DNA from: Robertmurraya kyonggiensis
Lineage (GTDB): Bacteria; Bacillota; Bacilli; Bacillales; Cytobacillaceae
DNA: 64,000 nt
Direction: 5' to 3'
Assembly: GCF_005116465.1 (NCBI RefSeq)
Contig: NZ_SWBM01000006.1
Coordinates: forward strand, 48,993 to 112,992
The notes under the pieces are model-generated. The model made no database searches. It saw nothing but the letters and a program-made list of their open reading frames with translations, and had not been told where the DNA came from. The position numbers were made by a program, and so were the translations under genes. Of the stretch, positions 7,537 to 15,768 are shown piece after piece. Each line of letters starts with the position of its first letter. Positions within the stretch are counted from its first letter, which is position 1.

Positions 7537-8439
7537 ATGTTATCAGCGAAGTTGCATAACGGAGGAATTATTTCATCTTCAGAATACAATGAATCTACAC
7601 ATGGGACCAGGATATACTGTCTCGATAAAAATTGTAATGCTCCATTGATTTATATCGATGCAGCTGAAGAAGGGAGAGTGGCACATTTTAAGACCTCCGG
7701 AAAAGGAGATTCAAAACACGTGGCTAATTGTGGCTTCTATCAACGGCTGGACCTTGTTGAATCAATTTCAAAGGTAAAGGAGTATCAAGCAGAAGTCTTG
7801 AATAAAGGGGTAAAAGAAATTGTCATTCGACTAAGTATGAGTGGGTTAGACCCAGATAAGGAGAAAAATACAACCGAAAGAGAGCAAAGCGAAAAGACGA
7901 AAAAAGAAGTGAAGTTGAAAAATGAAAATCTGACACCTCAATCTATTAGCTCCGTCAAAGGAGTTGTAAAGCTTCTTACGGAATATGAACCTGATATATT
8001 ATCGTCAATTCTAGTAAATGTCGGCGGAGGTAGAAAGGTACCTATATCTGAATTAGTAGTTAACCAGGAGCAAGCCCATGAACTTTTATGGAATGACAAT
8101 GTCCTTCAGAACGTCGGATACTTTGTTTATGGAAAGGTGACAAAACTAATCAAGTTAGAAAAGGTTATGTATATTACCCTAGAAGAAAACTCAGTACCTT
8201 TCACCATTGTTATCTTCCAAAAGCACTGGAAAGAGTTCACTTATACGGAAAAGCAGCTAGTAGGGAAGAATGTTCTCGTATTCGGGAATTTGAGGAAAAA
8301 TGAATATAAGGACCAGCAGAAAACGGAAATGATCATTAAAAGCGATAGGTATTTGCAAACGTTTCAAAGGAAACCTAAGAATATTCAAGAGGATTCTGAA
8401 CCTAATTCCCATATGTCCAGTAATAATAAAAGAGTTTAA
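7537..8439 (+). CDS. Zinc-finger-like plasmid protein of unknown function
   Basis: A 300-residue protein starting at ATG 7537 behind AAAGGGGAA (an upstream ATG at 7519 overlaps that ribosome site). Residues Cys28, Cys33, His50 or His61, and Cys65 form a likely zinc site in an arrangement reminiscent of the CoiA-like N-terminal region. A charged linker (about 100-135) follows, then a beta-rich region (about 180-270) that could be an OB fold, which would suit nucleic-acid binding. Function is not assigned. The strong hairpin upstream suggests attenuation. Confidence 0.6.
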   Translation: MLSAKLHNGGIISSSEYNESTHGTRIYCLDKNCNAPLIYIDAAEEGRVAHFKTSGKGDSKHVANCGFYQRLDLVESISKVKEYQAEVLNKGVKEIVIRLSMSGLDPDKEKNTTEREQSEKTKKEVKLKNENLTPQSISSVKGVVKLLTEYEPDILSSILVNVGGGRKVPISELVVNQEQAHELLWNDNVLQNVGYFVYGKVTKLIKLEKVMYITLEENSVPFTIVIFQKHWKEFTYTEKQLVGKNVLVFGNLRKNEYKDQQKTEMIIKSDRYLQTFQRKPKNIQEDSEPNSHMSSNNKRV

Positions 8440-8554
8440 AAATAATAGCAAAAAACCTTAATAAATAAGGTAGGAATTGTACTATATCGAAAATAAAGTC
8501 GTTTAATTTAATGACTTTAAGACAAATGATATTCACTAAGGAGGAACTCTCACG

Positions 8555-8836
8555 ATGTTAAGTGTTTTTAAAGGTAATGAATACATAAAATTTCTTGTTT
8601 ATTTAAAAGGTGGAGAGTGCGTTATGTTCTATAAGTTATTACCTAATGACGAAGACCCGACTGACTATATGAATAAAGTAACAAACTTACTATTAAAGGC
8701 GAAGAAGGAAAAACAAATTTTTGAAATAGAAACTGAAAATTTTAAAGATAGTAAAGGAAAAGTTTTTGAGTATCAAAGTAAAGTAGTAATAGATGGAAAT
8801 GAAATATCTGCTATAAAAAGTGGAATGGTTAATTAG
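8555..8836 (+). CDS. Small protein of unknown function
   Basis: A 93-residue, Lys-rich soluble protein. ATG 8555 follows AAGGAGG with a 9-10 base gap; an alternative ATG at 8624 also has a GGTGGAG ribosome site and would give 70 residues. No domain recognised. A terminator follows. Confidence 0.5.
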   Translation: MLSVFKGNEYIKFLVYLKGGECVMFYKLLPNDEDPTDYMNKVTNLLLKAKKEKQIFEIETENFKDSKGKVFEYQSKVVIDGNEISAIKSGMVN

Positions 8837-8837
8837 T

Positions 8838-8868
8838 TAAGTCGCATTTCAATAATTAAGCGACTTTA
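8838..8868 (+). terminator. Hairpin terminator
   Basis: TAAGTCGC pairs with GCGACTTTA across a 14-base loop behind the gene at 8555. Confidence 0.55.
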
Positions 8869-8956
8869 TTGATTATTAAATGAATTTATTATTTATGAAC
8901 ACCATAAATAAAAGGAGTGGCCAATTATATGACCTGCTCCTTTTATTTTTTTGTAG

Positions 8957-10072
8957 CTAGTTTGTTAATGAATTGATGAATGATTTTTCTCCTAATTTTA
9001 CTGCAGCATGCTGTTCTATACTACGCTTCCTTCTTAAATATCTGTCCGTTGTATGCATGGATGCATGACCTAGCAAATCTTGAATGGATTTTATATCGAT
9101 TCCTTTATCCATAAAAAAGGCAGCTGTATAGTGCCTACAAGTGTGAGGTGTAATTCTATATTTGATATGCTTTCCTTCAGTAGCTGAAAGCTCCTCTTTA
9201 ACAAAACGATCCTTTATGAAATCAAAGGGGGCATTGCTAACCAATCTTGTGAATTCATTACTAAGATAGGTGCTATGGTAATGAGTTCCATCCGGTTTAG
9301 GGAAGAATGCTGTATCATCAAGAGCTCCTACAGTAACGTTTAAATTCTTTCTTCTACGGTTTTCTTTGATTACTTCTAATACATCATCAAATATAATAAT
9401 GTCTCTTTCTTTATCCCCTTTACCTAGTACCGTCAGGACGTGTAGTCCCACTCTTTCTTCATAACGAAGATTTCTCCATTTAGCAGTAGAAAACTCCATT
9501 ATACGCATACCTGTTGTCACCAATGAAAAAACCATAGAATAAGCAAACCAATCTGCTATTTTAAAATAGTCCAGGAGTTGTCGTACTTCATGATCAAATA
9601 AATCTCGATTAACCAACTCCTCGTATTTTGTTTTAGGTCTCTTTAGCTGCAAGGTTATATCCCTCTCTAGTATTTCCTTACTTGCTAAGTACCTGAAGAA
9701 ATGTTTCACCACTGATGTTTTTCGTAAAAGTGTGGTCTTTTTATATTTTCCTTCCAGGTATCGTTGATAACCAAGAAGGTCTTCAGGTTTCAGTTCTCTT
9801 AGAGAAGGTAAATTGTTAGCGGGATTGTATAGATAAGATAGAAATTGATTTAAGTCACGTAAATATTCTTTTTTAGTTGCATCCTTCCGTTTTTCCCCGA
9901 TAGTAGGTTGATCGTGAATAAAAATGTAAAGAAGAACATCATCTGGTATTTCTGTCCAATTGAAATTTGAAAATCCGCGTTTTTCAATTTCATGGAACAG
10001 CTTTTCATTTTTCCAATATTCACCATTTGAAAGTGCGAGCTCAAAGTTGCCGAAAAATCCAATTTCTGTCAT
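8957..10072 (-). CDS. Tyrosine recombinase (phage integrase/XerD family)
   Basis: A 371-residue site-specific recombinase. The N-terminal SAM-like core-binding domain spans about residues 60-165 and the catalytic domain about 175-360. Catalytic residues are visible: Arg in TTGMRIMEF, HTCRHYTAAF (HxxR), LLGHASMHTTDRYLRR (second His and the nucleophilic Tyr). Such enzymes resolve plasmid multimers or integrate elements. It stands alone, opposite in direction to its neighbours. No partner excisionase and no clear attachment site were found, so multimer resolution is the more likely job. Confidence 0.88.
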   Translation of the reverse strand: MTEIGFFGNFELALSNGEYWKNEKLFHEIEKRGFSNFNWTEIPDDVLLYIFIHDQPTIGEKRKDATKKEYLRDLNQFLSYLYNPANNLPSLRELKPEDLLGYQRYLEGKYKKTTLLRKTSVVKHFFRYLASKEILERDITLQLKRPKTKYEELVNRDLFDHEVRQLLDYFKIADWFAYSMVFSLVTTGMRIMEFSTAKWRNLRYEERVGLHVLTVLGKGDKERDIIIFDDVLEVIKENRRRKNLNVTVGALDDTAFFPKPDGTHYHSTYLSNEFTRLVSNAPFDFIKDRFVKEELSATEGKHIKYRITPHTCRHYTAAFFMDKGIDIKSIQDLLGHASMHTTDRYLRRKRSIEQHAAVKLGEKSFINSLTN

Positions 10073-10570
10073 TTTTCCACCTCTTTAGAAAATCAGATAA
10101 ATTATGTAATTAATTTACAGTTTTTTTGAATGATAGATTAGCCAATTAAGAATCTCTTATATTTAATTAAACCACTATCAGAAAAGATAAAACATAGAAA
10201 AATGTTATATTTTTAAAGGTTATATACCATGTTGTAATTTTTTATATATTTTAATTAAATTATGGGTTGTATTTCCAGCGAAGAGGTGGTAATATTTAGT
10301 CAAGATATTACGATATACATATATATGTATATAATGTATATAATCCGCGAAATTTGAAATAAATGGTTATAAGGTGGTGGCAGTATAAGAAAATTTCAAT
10401 CGGTTCCAGAAATCACAGAAGCTGAATTTCATACGGAGTAAATATTCCATATTTTTCAAATCGTCCTTGTAAAAAATAAGAACCTCTTTATCTCTACTAA
10501 AAAGATAAAATACTTAAATTTGTCGAAAGCAGTAGATACAGCATAAATAAATATGAGAGGAGTATATAAA
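10073..10570. other. AT-rich intergenic region with regulatory palindrome
   Basis: About 500 bases with no convincing gene. It holds the perfect palindrome at 10315-10330 and AT-rich stretches. A short broken frame near 10380-10441 may be the relic of an antitoxin or other small gene. No iterons or origin signature were seen. Confidence 0.4.
10315..10330. promoter_or_regulatory. Perfect palindromic operator/promoter element, second exact copy
   Basis: ATACATATATATGTAT, identical to 5207-5222, followed by ATAATGTATATAAT that offers -10 boxes. The next intact gene begins at 10571, so a transcript from here would have a leader of about 220 bases. Confidence 0.55.
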
Positions 10571-10864
10571 ATGTATCTTGTAAAATTTTCGTCTAGAAGA
10601 GTAGAAAAGGAATTATCAAAGTTTAATAAAAAGGAGAAGGCAATGATCGAAGAGGCGATTAGGGTACTTTCTGAAGACCCGCGTCCTACTTCCCTTCAGT
10701 ACGGCGGCTTAAACCGAAATAAAGAAGTGAAGCGTGTGAAATGTAAAAGAGCAAGAGTATTCTATAAAATCGATGATAACGATAAGGTGATTTACATTGG
10801 TAAAGTAGAAAATCGTGATTCAAAGTCCTACTCTTGTAATCCTGAAGAATGGTTTGCAGCTTAA
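10571..10864 (+). CDS. RelE/ParE-type toxin-like protein
   Basis: A 97-residue basic protein of the RelE/ParE fold type: MYLVKFSSRRVEKELSKF opening helix pair, a central RPTSLQYGGL loop, and the beta strands RVKCKRARVFYKI and VIYIGKVENRDSKSY typical of mRNA interferases. ATG 10571 follows GAGAGGAG. No adjacent intact antitoxin gene was seen upstream or downstream; the acidic 55-residue protein at 10993 is a weak candidate. Whether it is active as a toxin is unknown. Confidence 0.65.
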   Translation: MYLVKFSSRRVEKELSKFNKKEKAMIEEAIRVLSEDPRPTSLQYGGLNRNKEVKRVKCKRARVFYKIDDNDKVIYIGKVENRDSKSYSCNPEEWFAA

Positions 10865-10992
10865 TGGAAGGAAGTCTCATGGAATAATTGATTGAGGTCT
10901 TTGAAGCAAGGTACAGATTTAAAAAATGCAAAGGTTAAAACCCTTATTTCTAGCTGTTGATTTTGTACTAGATTAGCAAAGGAAGTGAAAAC

Positions 10993-11160
10993 ATGACAGA
11001 TGAAAGTACGCTCTATAAACAAGCGATTAAACGTATTGATGAACTCGTAGAAGAAGTAATACAGACTTGTGATGAAGTTGCAGATGAAAACCATTACGAA
11101 AGGGACTGGGTTTTAGAACGGTTCAGAGCGCGATTCAACAAAGCGAAACGAACAAAATGA
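10993..11160 (+). CDS. Small acidic helical protein
   Basis: A 55-residue protein (ATG 10993, ribosome site GGAAGTG) that is almost entirely helix-forming and acidic in its first 38 residues with a basic tail (FRARFNKAKRTK). It lies 128 bases behind the RelE-like gene and could be its antitoxin, though no DNA-binding domain is visible. Confidence 0.45.
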   Translation: MTDESTLYKQAIKRIDELVEEVIQTCDEVADENHYERDWVLERFRARFNKAKRTK

Positions 11161-11214
11161 TAGATATGTTTCGATAAAGAACGATGAAGTTCAGTAAGAA
11201 AAGGCGGTGAAAAA

Positions 11215-11478
11215 ATGTACGTTAAAATGATTACAAACAGAATGGCTTTTATAACAGAAGTTGAGAAAGAAGAAAAAAATAATAAGGTAATGCAGCTTTT
11301 TGTTTCTAATTATCCTGATTTTACTGGAGAAGTCACAATTATGAAAAAGGATAAAGAGACTTCCACTGAAAAATATGAACGGCATTATAACTATGAAGTT
11401 GAATCAGGAAAATATAGAAAATATAGGTTTTCTTCTCCTTTTTCATGGAAAAATTCTAAGGGAAAACTAGTAAACTAA
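11215..11478 (+). CDS. Small protein of unknown function
   Basis: An 87-residue, Lys-rich soluble protein behind AAGGCGGTG. No family recognised; the region is filled with similar short plasmid genes in the same direction. Confidence 0.5.
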   Translation: MYVKMITNRMAFITEVEKEEKNNKVMQLFVSNYPDFTGEVTIMKKDKETSTEKYERHYNYEVESGKYRKYRFSSPFSWKNSKGKLVN

Positions 11479-11661
11479 TGGCACATTCCGAAGCTAATAT
11501 GAAACTTAATGAATGTTGAGTTGCATTTCGAAACTTAAACAACTTTATTATTCTTCTACACTAAGAAATCCCTTTTAACAATTCTTAAAGTAGGTAGGTC
11601 GTTCCTTACATTAAGGACTACAATAAGTATTTCAATCTGAACTAAGAAAGGAGGTTTCAAC

Positions 11662-11808
11662 ATGAAGATAGCTGTTTGAGTACACCATGAAGGGTCACCA
11701 ATATATAGAGTTATTCTCAAAATACATTTTGCCTCTTGTAAATCTAAAATCATTCGAGGAAGTGATTGTAGATTTAAAAACACAGGATATGCACTAGATA
11801 ATAAGTAA
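11662..11808 (+). pseudogene. Short gene interrupted by TGA codon 6
   Basis: An excellent ribosome site (AAAGGAGG) precedes ATG 11662, but codon 6 is TGA. Beyond it the frame stays open for 42 more codons to TAA at 11806. A single change of TGA to TGG would give a 48-residue protein with two Cys residues. Either a recently inactivated small gene or a 5-residue leader peptide. Confidence 0.35.
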
Positions 11809-11832
11809 CAACACACACTAGGAGGAATGAAT

Positions 11833-12432
11833 ATGAATATGAAGTTGATGAAAAAAACGGTACGATTAGAGTTAATGCCAATTCAAGTTACCGTCTTTAC
11901 ACCAATAGGAGCTAGTGATCAAGAAACATTGAAACTAGCTGAACCGCAAGTTATTGCTCAGATGCAAGAAAAATTCCCTAGATATCGCTACTCGATTACA
12001 GATGGTTTGACATTAAGTCAAGAGGATTGCGAGCCTGGAAGAATGATTCGTTATAATGGAGAATTAGGTTATATTTTTGAAGTTAAGTTATCAAGAAAGC
12101 ATCCGGTATCTATAGCGTTAAGTGATGGAAGAAAATTAAATATTGTTCCCATTGGATTAGAAGCCGTAGTTGATGAATCGCTAATAGGTACTGTTTGGAA
12201 TGAACGTCCCGCTGTTATGAAGGAAATGAAGGAGTGGAGCGTGGGTGACAATGCATATCTTCCTGTTGGTGATAAAGTGAAGAAAGTTATTATCGGGAAA
12301 TCAACTTCCGCATCGAAGCACGTATTTGAGCTTTCCGTTACTAAACAAGTTAAATACTACAATTTGAAAGCTAATCGATTCCATCTTCTTTGCGATACGG
12401 AAGAAGAAGCAAGAGCGTTACTTTCAAAATAG
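11833..12432 (+). CDS. Soluble protein of unknown function
   Basis: A 199-residue beta-rich protein. ATG 11833 has the best spacing from the AGGAGG in the shared ACACTAGGAGGAATG leader; ATG 11827 is too close. No recognised domain. It is followed by a short hairpin and then two genes in the same direction, so it may head an operon running to 14112. Confidence 0.55.
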   Translation: MNMKLMKKTVRLELMPIQVTVFTPIGASDQETLKLAEPQVIAQMQEKFPRYRYSITDGLTLSQEDCEPGRMIRYNGELGYIFEVKLSRKHPVSIALSDGRKLNIVPIGLEAVVDESLIGTVWNERPAVMKEMKEWSVGDNAYLPVGDKVKKVIIGKSTSASKHVFELSVTKQVKYYNLKANRFHLLCDTEEEARALLSK

Positions 12433-12443
12433 ATTTAAGGATC

Positions 12444-12464
12444 TTAGGGAGATTTTCTCCCTAG
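12444..12464 (+). terminator. Weak hairpin
   Basis: CTTAGGGAG-ATTTT-CTCCCTAG behind the stop at 12432, with only a broken T-tract; possible partial terminator. Confidence 0.45.
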
Positions 12465-12504
12465 TTTCTTCTATTATATATGTGGAACTAAAAGGAGATA
12501 TAAT

Positions 12505-12804
12505 ATGACAAATACACCTATTTTATTTATTACATTAGAGGCAGTTATCTTCTTTGAAAAGCCGTACTTCGACGGTAATGAGTGGCACAATCTTTCCTTA
12601 GGGAAGGACGAAAAGCGGGTTTTTCTATCGGAAACTAGAACAGCATTGTTAGGTTTCCCTGTTGAGCAAAATGAAGAACCAGCAGGATATGTATTTAGCG
12701 TATATGGGCTCGGGGATGAATGTTATATTCCTGTGTATGATAGAACTGATCTAGTCGATTTAGATTATTTATACCCTAAAGAGGTAGTAACGAATTTATA
12801 TTAA
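12505..12804 (+). CDS. Small acidic protein of unknown function
   Basis: A 99-residue acidic protein behind AAAGGAGAT. No membrane segment or recognised domain. It precedes the MerR-like DNA-binding gene by 28 bases. Confidence 0.5.
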   Translation: MTNTPILFITLEAVIFFEKPYFDGNEWHNLSLGKDEKRVFLSETRTALLGFPVEQNEEPAGYVFSVYGLGDECYIPVYDRTDLVDLDYLYPKEVVTNLY

Positions 12805-12832
12805 ATTGCACGGATAAAGAGAGGGAAAAGCC

Positions 12833-13792
12833 ATGTATCTTACACTTTCACAAGCATCAAAAGAACTTGATCGTACGGAACGCCAAGTGCGCTATCTTAT
12901 TAAAATTGGAGTTCTATCGCCAGCGAATCAAGATACGTTTAGAAGGGATGGTGGATACCGCTTTTCTGAAGATGAAGTAAAAAGGGCAAAAGAAAAACTG
13001 AAATTAGAAGGAATTTCTTTACGTAAAGCAGCTCAAATTGTCGGTGTTACACCTCAATATCTTAATAGTTTAGCTCTTGCAGAGAAAATTGATAGTAAAC
13101 TTGTTCAAATTGGAAATAAAACTGAAAGACGATTCAATGAAAAAGATTGTATCGACTTCAAAGAGCATCTTCACACTAGAACACATAAGAGCATTGCTAA
13201 ATATGGAGAAAAGCTTCATTTATATAAGAATCGTATGCGACTGTTTGACCTTATTCCTTATCATGATGAAACGGTAAGAATAGTAAATACATCTACTATT
13301 ACTCTTTTGAAAGCTGATGGAGGATTGATCCATCCGGATGAACAAGAAATACTGTTAACATCGGACGAGTGGCCACATAAACCATACAATCCAAAAAAGG
13401 GATTTATCGTATTCCGTTTACCGATTCCAAGAAAAAGCGAGCATATAACTTATGACCTTTTATATGAATTAATCAGTGAATTAGGCCCGAAAAATATTCA
13501 AGTTTTTGAACGAGCTGAAGGGGACTACCTGGTGCGCTGCCGTCAAGCAAGGGTGAAATTAAATAAAGAGTATTTTGACCTCTTGCAACGTTATGTAATT
13601 GAGGGTGAAATACATTACTTAAATGGTGAAGTGAAATTAGAATCAGGAATAGTTAGTCAGTATATTCATCTACCGAATGAACTGCACGCAGAAGTGGAGA
13701 AGTTGGCTAATCTCCGTTCTATGACAACGCAAGAACAATTAATTGAAGCTGTTGTACGTGGAGTGAAATCAATTCAGAAAGAGGGTTTTTAA
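12833..13792 (+). CDS. MerR-like helix-turn-helix DNA-binding protein
   Basis: A 319-residue protein whose first 70 residues form a winged helix of MerR type (YLTLSQASKELDRTERQVRYLIKIGVL, then RDGGYRFSEDEVKRAK), followed by a second possible helix-turn-helix at about 60-80 (SLRKAAQIVGVTPQYLNSLA). The long C-terminal part (120-319) is not recognised. It may be a plasmid regulator or partition protein. It ends 2 bases before the next start. Confidence 0.7.
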   Translation: MYLTLSQASKELDRTERQVRYLIKIGVLSPANQDTFRRDGGYRFSEDEVKRAKEKLKLEGISLRKAAQIVGVTPQYLNSLALAEKIDSKLVQIGNKTERRFNEKDCIDFKEHLHTRTHKSIAKYGEKLHLYKNRMRLFDLIPYHDETVRIVNTSTITLLKADGGLIHPDEQEILLTSDEWPHKPYNPKKGFIVFRLPIPRKSEHITYDLLYELISELGPKNIQVFERAEGDYLVRCRQARVKLNKEYFDLLQRYVIEGEIHYLNGEVKLESGIVSQYIHLPNELHAEVEKLANLRSMTTQEQLIEAVVRGVKSIQKEGF

Positions 13793-13794
13793 CC

Positions 13795-14112
13795 ATGTAT
13801 AAATTCCAGAAGATTCTTATGGGAAATAGTGTGATCCTTGCACTTAAAGTTGAATCTAGTGATATATTAATTAATTTTTGTACAATTATACGGGCTTTAT
13901 TTTTATGGAAAAATCAACAAACAGTGGGAAAGTTACCCTATAATGCTGAGGAAATTAGCAAAATTAAAGGGATCTACCAGGATTCATTAGAAAAGTTACG
14001 TTCGGAATTTGGATATGCCTTAGTCGATATTTCAAATGGTGACATTATTAATCCTTCCCGTATTTCCAACTTTCATATATTGAACGAATATGAAGGGCCG
14101 CTTCCGTTTTAA
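13795..14112 (+). CDS. Small protein of unknown function
   Basis: A 105-residue soluble protein that starts 2 bases after the stop of the MerR-like gene and is therefore cotranscribed and probably coupled to it. No family recognised. Confidence 0.5.
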   Translation: MYKFQKILMGNSVILALKVESSDILINFCTIIRALFLWKNQQTVGKLPYNAEEISKIKGIYQDSLEKLRSEFGYALVDISNGDIINPSRISNFHILNEYEGPLPF

Positions 14113-14184
14113 GCTTATTCTCTACATGAATTACATCAATGAGCGATGACTTTCATGCATTTAGAAGGAGAAGTGATATTAAAG

Positions 14185-14376
14185 ATGGAAAATAACGAGG
14201 TAATGCGCGCTATAGAAAAAAAGCGTCAACAAATGATTGGCGCTGGTCTTGAATATGGACTTACGCATGAAAAAACAATTCAATATTCAAAGGAGCTCGA
14301 TCAATGTTTGAATCTCCTGAATAGAAGTGAGGAATCTAAAAAGGGAAACGTTGGACAAAAAGTGGAGATTGGATAG
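14185..14376 (+). CDS. Spo0E-like aspartyl-phosphate phosphatase
   Basis: A 63-residue protein matching the Spo0E family: a first helix rich in Lys/Arg (AIEKKRQQMIGAGLEYGL), a turn, and the signature SKELD at residues 35-39. Family members dephosphorylate Spo0A-P and delay sporulation. ATG 14185 is preferred although its distance from AAGGAG is long (about 14 bases); an ATG at 14146 lacks a ribosome site. A plasmid-borne copy could alter host sporulation. Family assignment is from the motif and length. Confidence 0.7.
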   Translation: MENNEVMRAIEKKRQQMIGAGLEYGLTHEKTIQYSKELDQCLNLLNRSEESKKGNVGQKVEIG

Positions 14377-14473
14377 ACATAGAGAAATAGTTAAAGAGAA
14401 TGTGTTGGTAGTTTTTGCGAAGAGAAACCAATGAACTGGATATAAGAACTTACGAGATTGGAGTTTGATGTTT

Positions 14474-14668
14474 ATGTCTACAAAAGCAAAAATTGGAGAT
14501 ACGATACAATTTTCAAGAAAAGGGATTACTGTTGAAGGAAATGTAACAATGATTAGAGAAAATAGTGTATTAGTTGAAATCAGTTTAGATTCCAGTAAGG
14601 AGCTTAATTTAGAAAATACTAGAACTATTGTGAATCACTCTAAATACAAGGTGCTATCTAAACAATAG
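14474..14668 (+). CDS. DUF2187/YkvS-like small protein
   Basis: A 64-residue beta-barrel-like protein beginning KAKIGDTIQF and containing NSVLVEIS and TIVNHSKYKVL, the pattern of Bacillus YkvS-type proteins. Function of the family is unknown. ATG 14474 is internal to a slightly longer opening from 14465. Confidence 0.55.
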   Translation: MSTKAKIGDTIQFSRKGITVEGNVTMIRENSVLVEISLDSSKELNLENTRTIVNHSKYKVLSKQ

Positions 14669-14740
14669 TTTTGTTAATTTGAATTAAATAAAATTCCTAA
14701 TGGAAACAAACATATTAAATCAATTGGTGGGGGGACTTAA

Positions 14741-15109
14741 ATGTATTTTATTAATGAAGAACACAAAGAAAATTTCGAGAAACTAATGCAGATTTATGGC
14801 ATTACACCTGGTAAGAGCAGTCAATATGAATCAAATATTTATATAGCAGCTGTTCCTTACATTTACGAGTTGATTGACGAAAGTGATTTTAAGCCATATA
14901 ACGGTCCACTAGTATCTTTAATGAGATTCGATGAAAATAAAGGAATAATGGTACCAAGTCACGCTGGATTGACTGGATCAACTACATGGCTAGTACAAGC
15001 AGGATTTAGTCTATATAACGGAAATCCTTGTGATTTAGATTATTCAAATAGTACAGAGTTTGCCCAGGTCTTTATTCAAGCATTTAAAATTCGAAATAAG
15101 TTAGTTTAA
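14741..15109 (+). CDS. Small protein, paralogue of the gene at 31447-31857
   Basis: A 122-residue protein starting MYFINEEHKENFEKLM behind GGTGGGGGG. It shares most of its length with the 136-residue product at 31447-31857 (both have SNIYIAAVPYI or ANIYIAAVPYI, HAGLTGSTT or HPGLTGSTT, and a C-terminal KIRN). It resembles the uncharacterised Bacillus family that I know as DUF6075. Function unknown. Confidence 0.65.
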   Translation: MYFINEEHKENFEKLMQIYGITPGKSSQYESNIYIAAVPYIYELIDESDFKPYNGPLVSLMRFDENKGIMVPSHAGLTGSTTWLVQAGFSLYNGNPCDLDYSNSTEFAQVFIQAFKIRNKLV

Positions 15110-15126
15110 TGTAGTTTGGTGATTAT

Positions 15127-15420
15127 ATGACTGGAAAGTTCAAGTCCCTATCTTTAAAGGATGAAACGTTCGTCTTTACTGGAAAATTATCATTTTTAGT
15201 GAGAAAAGAAGCAATAAAAGAGGTTCTTCTTCGTAGTGGAAAATGCAACGATTATGTTACCAAGAAAACAACCTATGTTGTTGCAGGTCTAGAAGACTTT
15301 CAGAACTTCATTAAGGGAACTAAAAGTACGAAATTAAAAAAAGCAGAGAAGTATATTACAAATGGTGTTAAACTTAAAATCATTAACGAACAAGAGTTTT
15401 TAGAACTACTTGAAATGTAA
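15127..15420 (+). CDS. BRCT-domain protein
   Basis: A 97-residue protein consisting of a single BRCT domain: ETFVFTGKLSFLVRKEAIKEVL opening, a conserved VTKKTTYVVAG strand corresponding to the 'TthLV' region, KLKKAEKYITNGVKLKIINEQEFLELL at the end. It resembles the C-terminal BRCT of NAD-dependent DNA ligases and stands alone. Such domains bind phosphopeptides or DNA ends; its partner here is unknown. It starts 17 bases behind the previous gene. Confidence 0.75.
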   Translation: MTGKFKSLSLKDETFVFTGKLSFLVRKEAIKEVLLRSGKCNDYVTKKTTYVVAGLEDFQNFIKGTKSTKLKKAEKYITNGVKLKIINEQEFLELLEM

Positions 15421-15470
15421 AAACAAATTAAGATTATACCTCCTAGTGGAGAATAGCGATGGATTAGAAT

Positions 15471-15508
15471 TAAGTGTAATAGTCCCCAAAGGATTATTAC
15501 ACTTTTTT
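15471..15508 (+). terminator. Rho-independent terminator
   Basis: AAGTGTAATA pairs with TTATTACACTT around a CCCCAAAGG loop region and is followed by TTTTT; ends the backbone operon before the transposon end. Confidence 0.75.
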
Positions 15509-15585
15509 TATGACTTCCCTTCAATTACCAATGAACTTTATTACTTATGCTTTTAGAATGGTAATAGGTGATTATTATGTTTATA

Positions 15586-15623
15586 GGGGTAGCGTCAGGA
15601 AAATGCGGATTTACAACGCTAAG
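15586..15623 (+). repeat. Tn3-family terminal inverted repeat (Tn1546 type)
   Basis: GGGGTAGCGTCAGGAAAATG continuing to ACAACGCTAAG, the known form of Tn1546-type ends. The 5 bases outside are TTATA, the same as outside the related end at 57957. Confidence 0.85.
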
Positions 15624-15637
15624 GAATTTCTCATACT

Positions 15638-15682
15638 AAAAAGCCAAATTTCTCAACATCCATTGAGAAATTTGGCTTTTTT
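15638..15682. terminator. Strong bidirectional hairpin
   Basis: AAAAGCCAAATTTCTCAA pairs with TTGAGAAATTTGGCTTTT around an 8-base loop and is flanked by A and T runs. It insulates the transposon cargo from outside transcription. Confidence 0.85.
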
Positions 15683-15733
15683 CGTTGCTCAGTTAAAGCG
15701 TCCTTTAGTTGTATAATTAAAATATATATGATG

Positions 15734-15757
15734 AAAGGAGTAGACTACTCCTTTTTT
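15734..15757 (-). terminator. Terminator of the cad operon
   Basis: AAAGGAGTAGACTACTCCTTTTTT is a near-perfect palindrome 12 bases downstream of the last minus-strand gene of the operon. Confidence 0.6.
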
Positions 15758-15768
15758 GATGGCATTTG

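Noticed and set aside
11677..11679. TGA codon 6 as a selenocysteine codon
   Set aside because: No SECIS-like hairpin directly behind it was seen, and selenoproteins are not expected on such a small plasmid gene.
15510..15716. 68-residue frame across the transposon end
   Set aside because: It crosses the 38-bp terminal repeat and a strong terminator hairpin; no family, so spurious.
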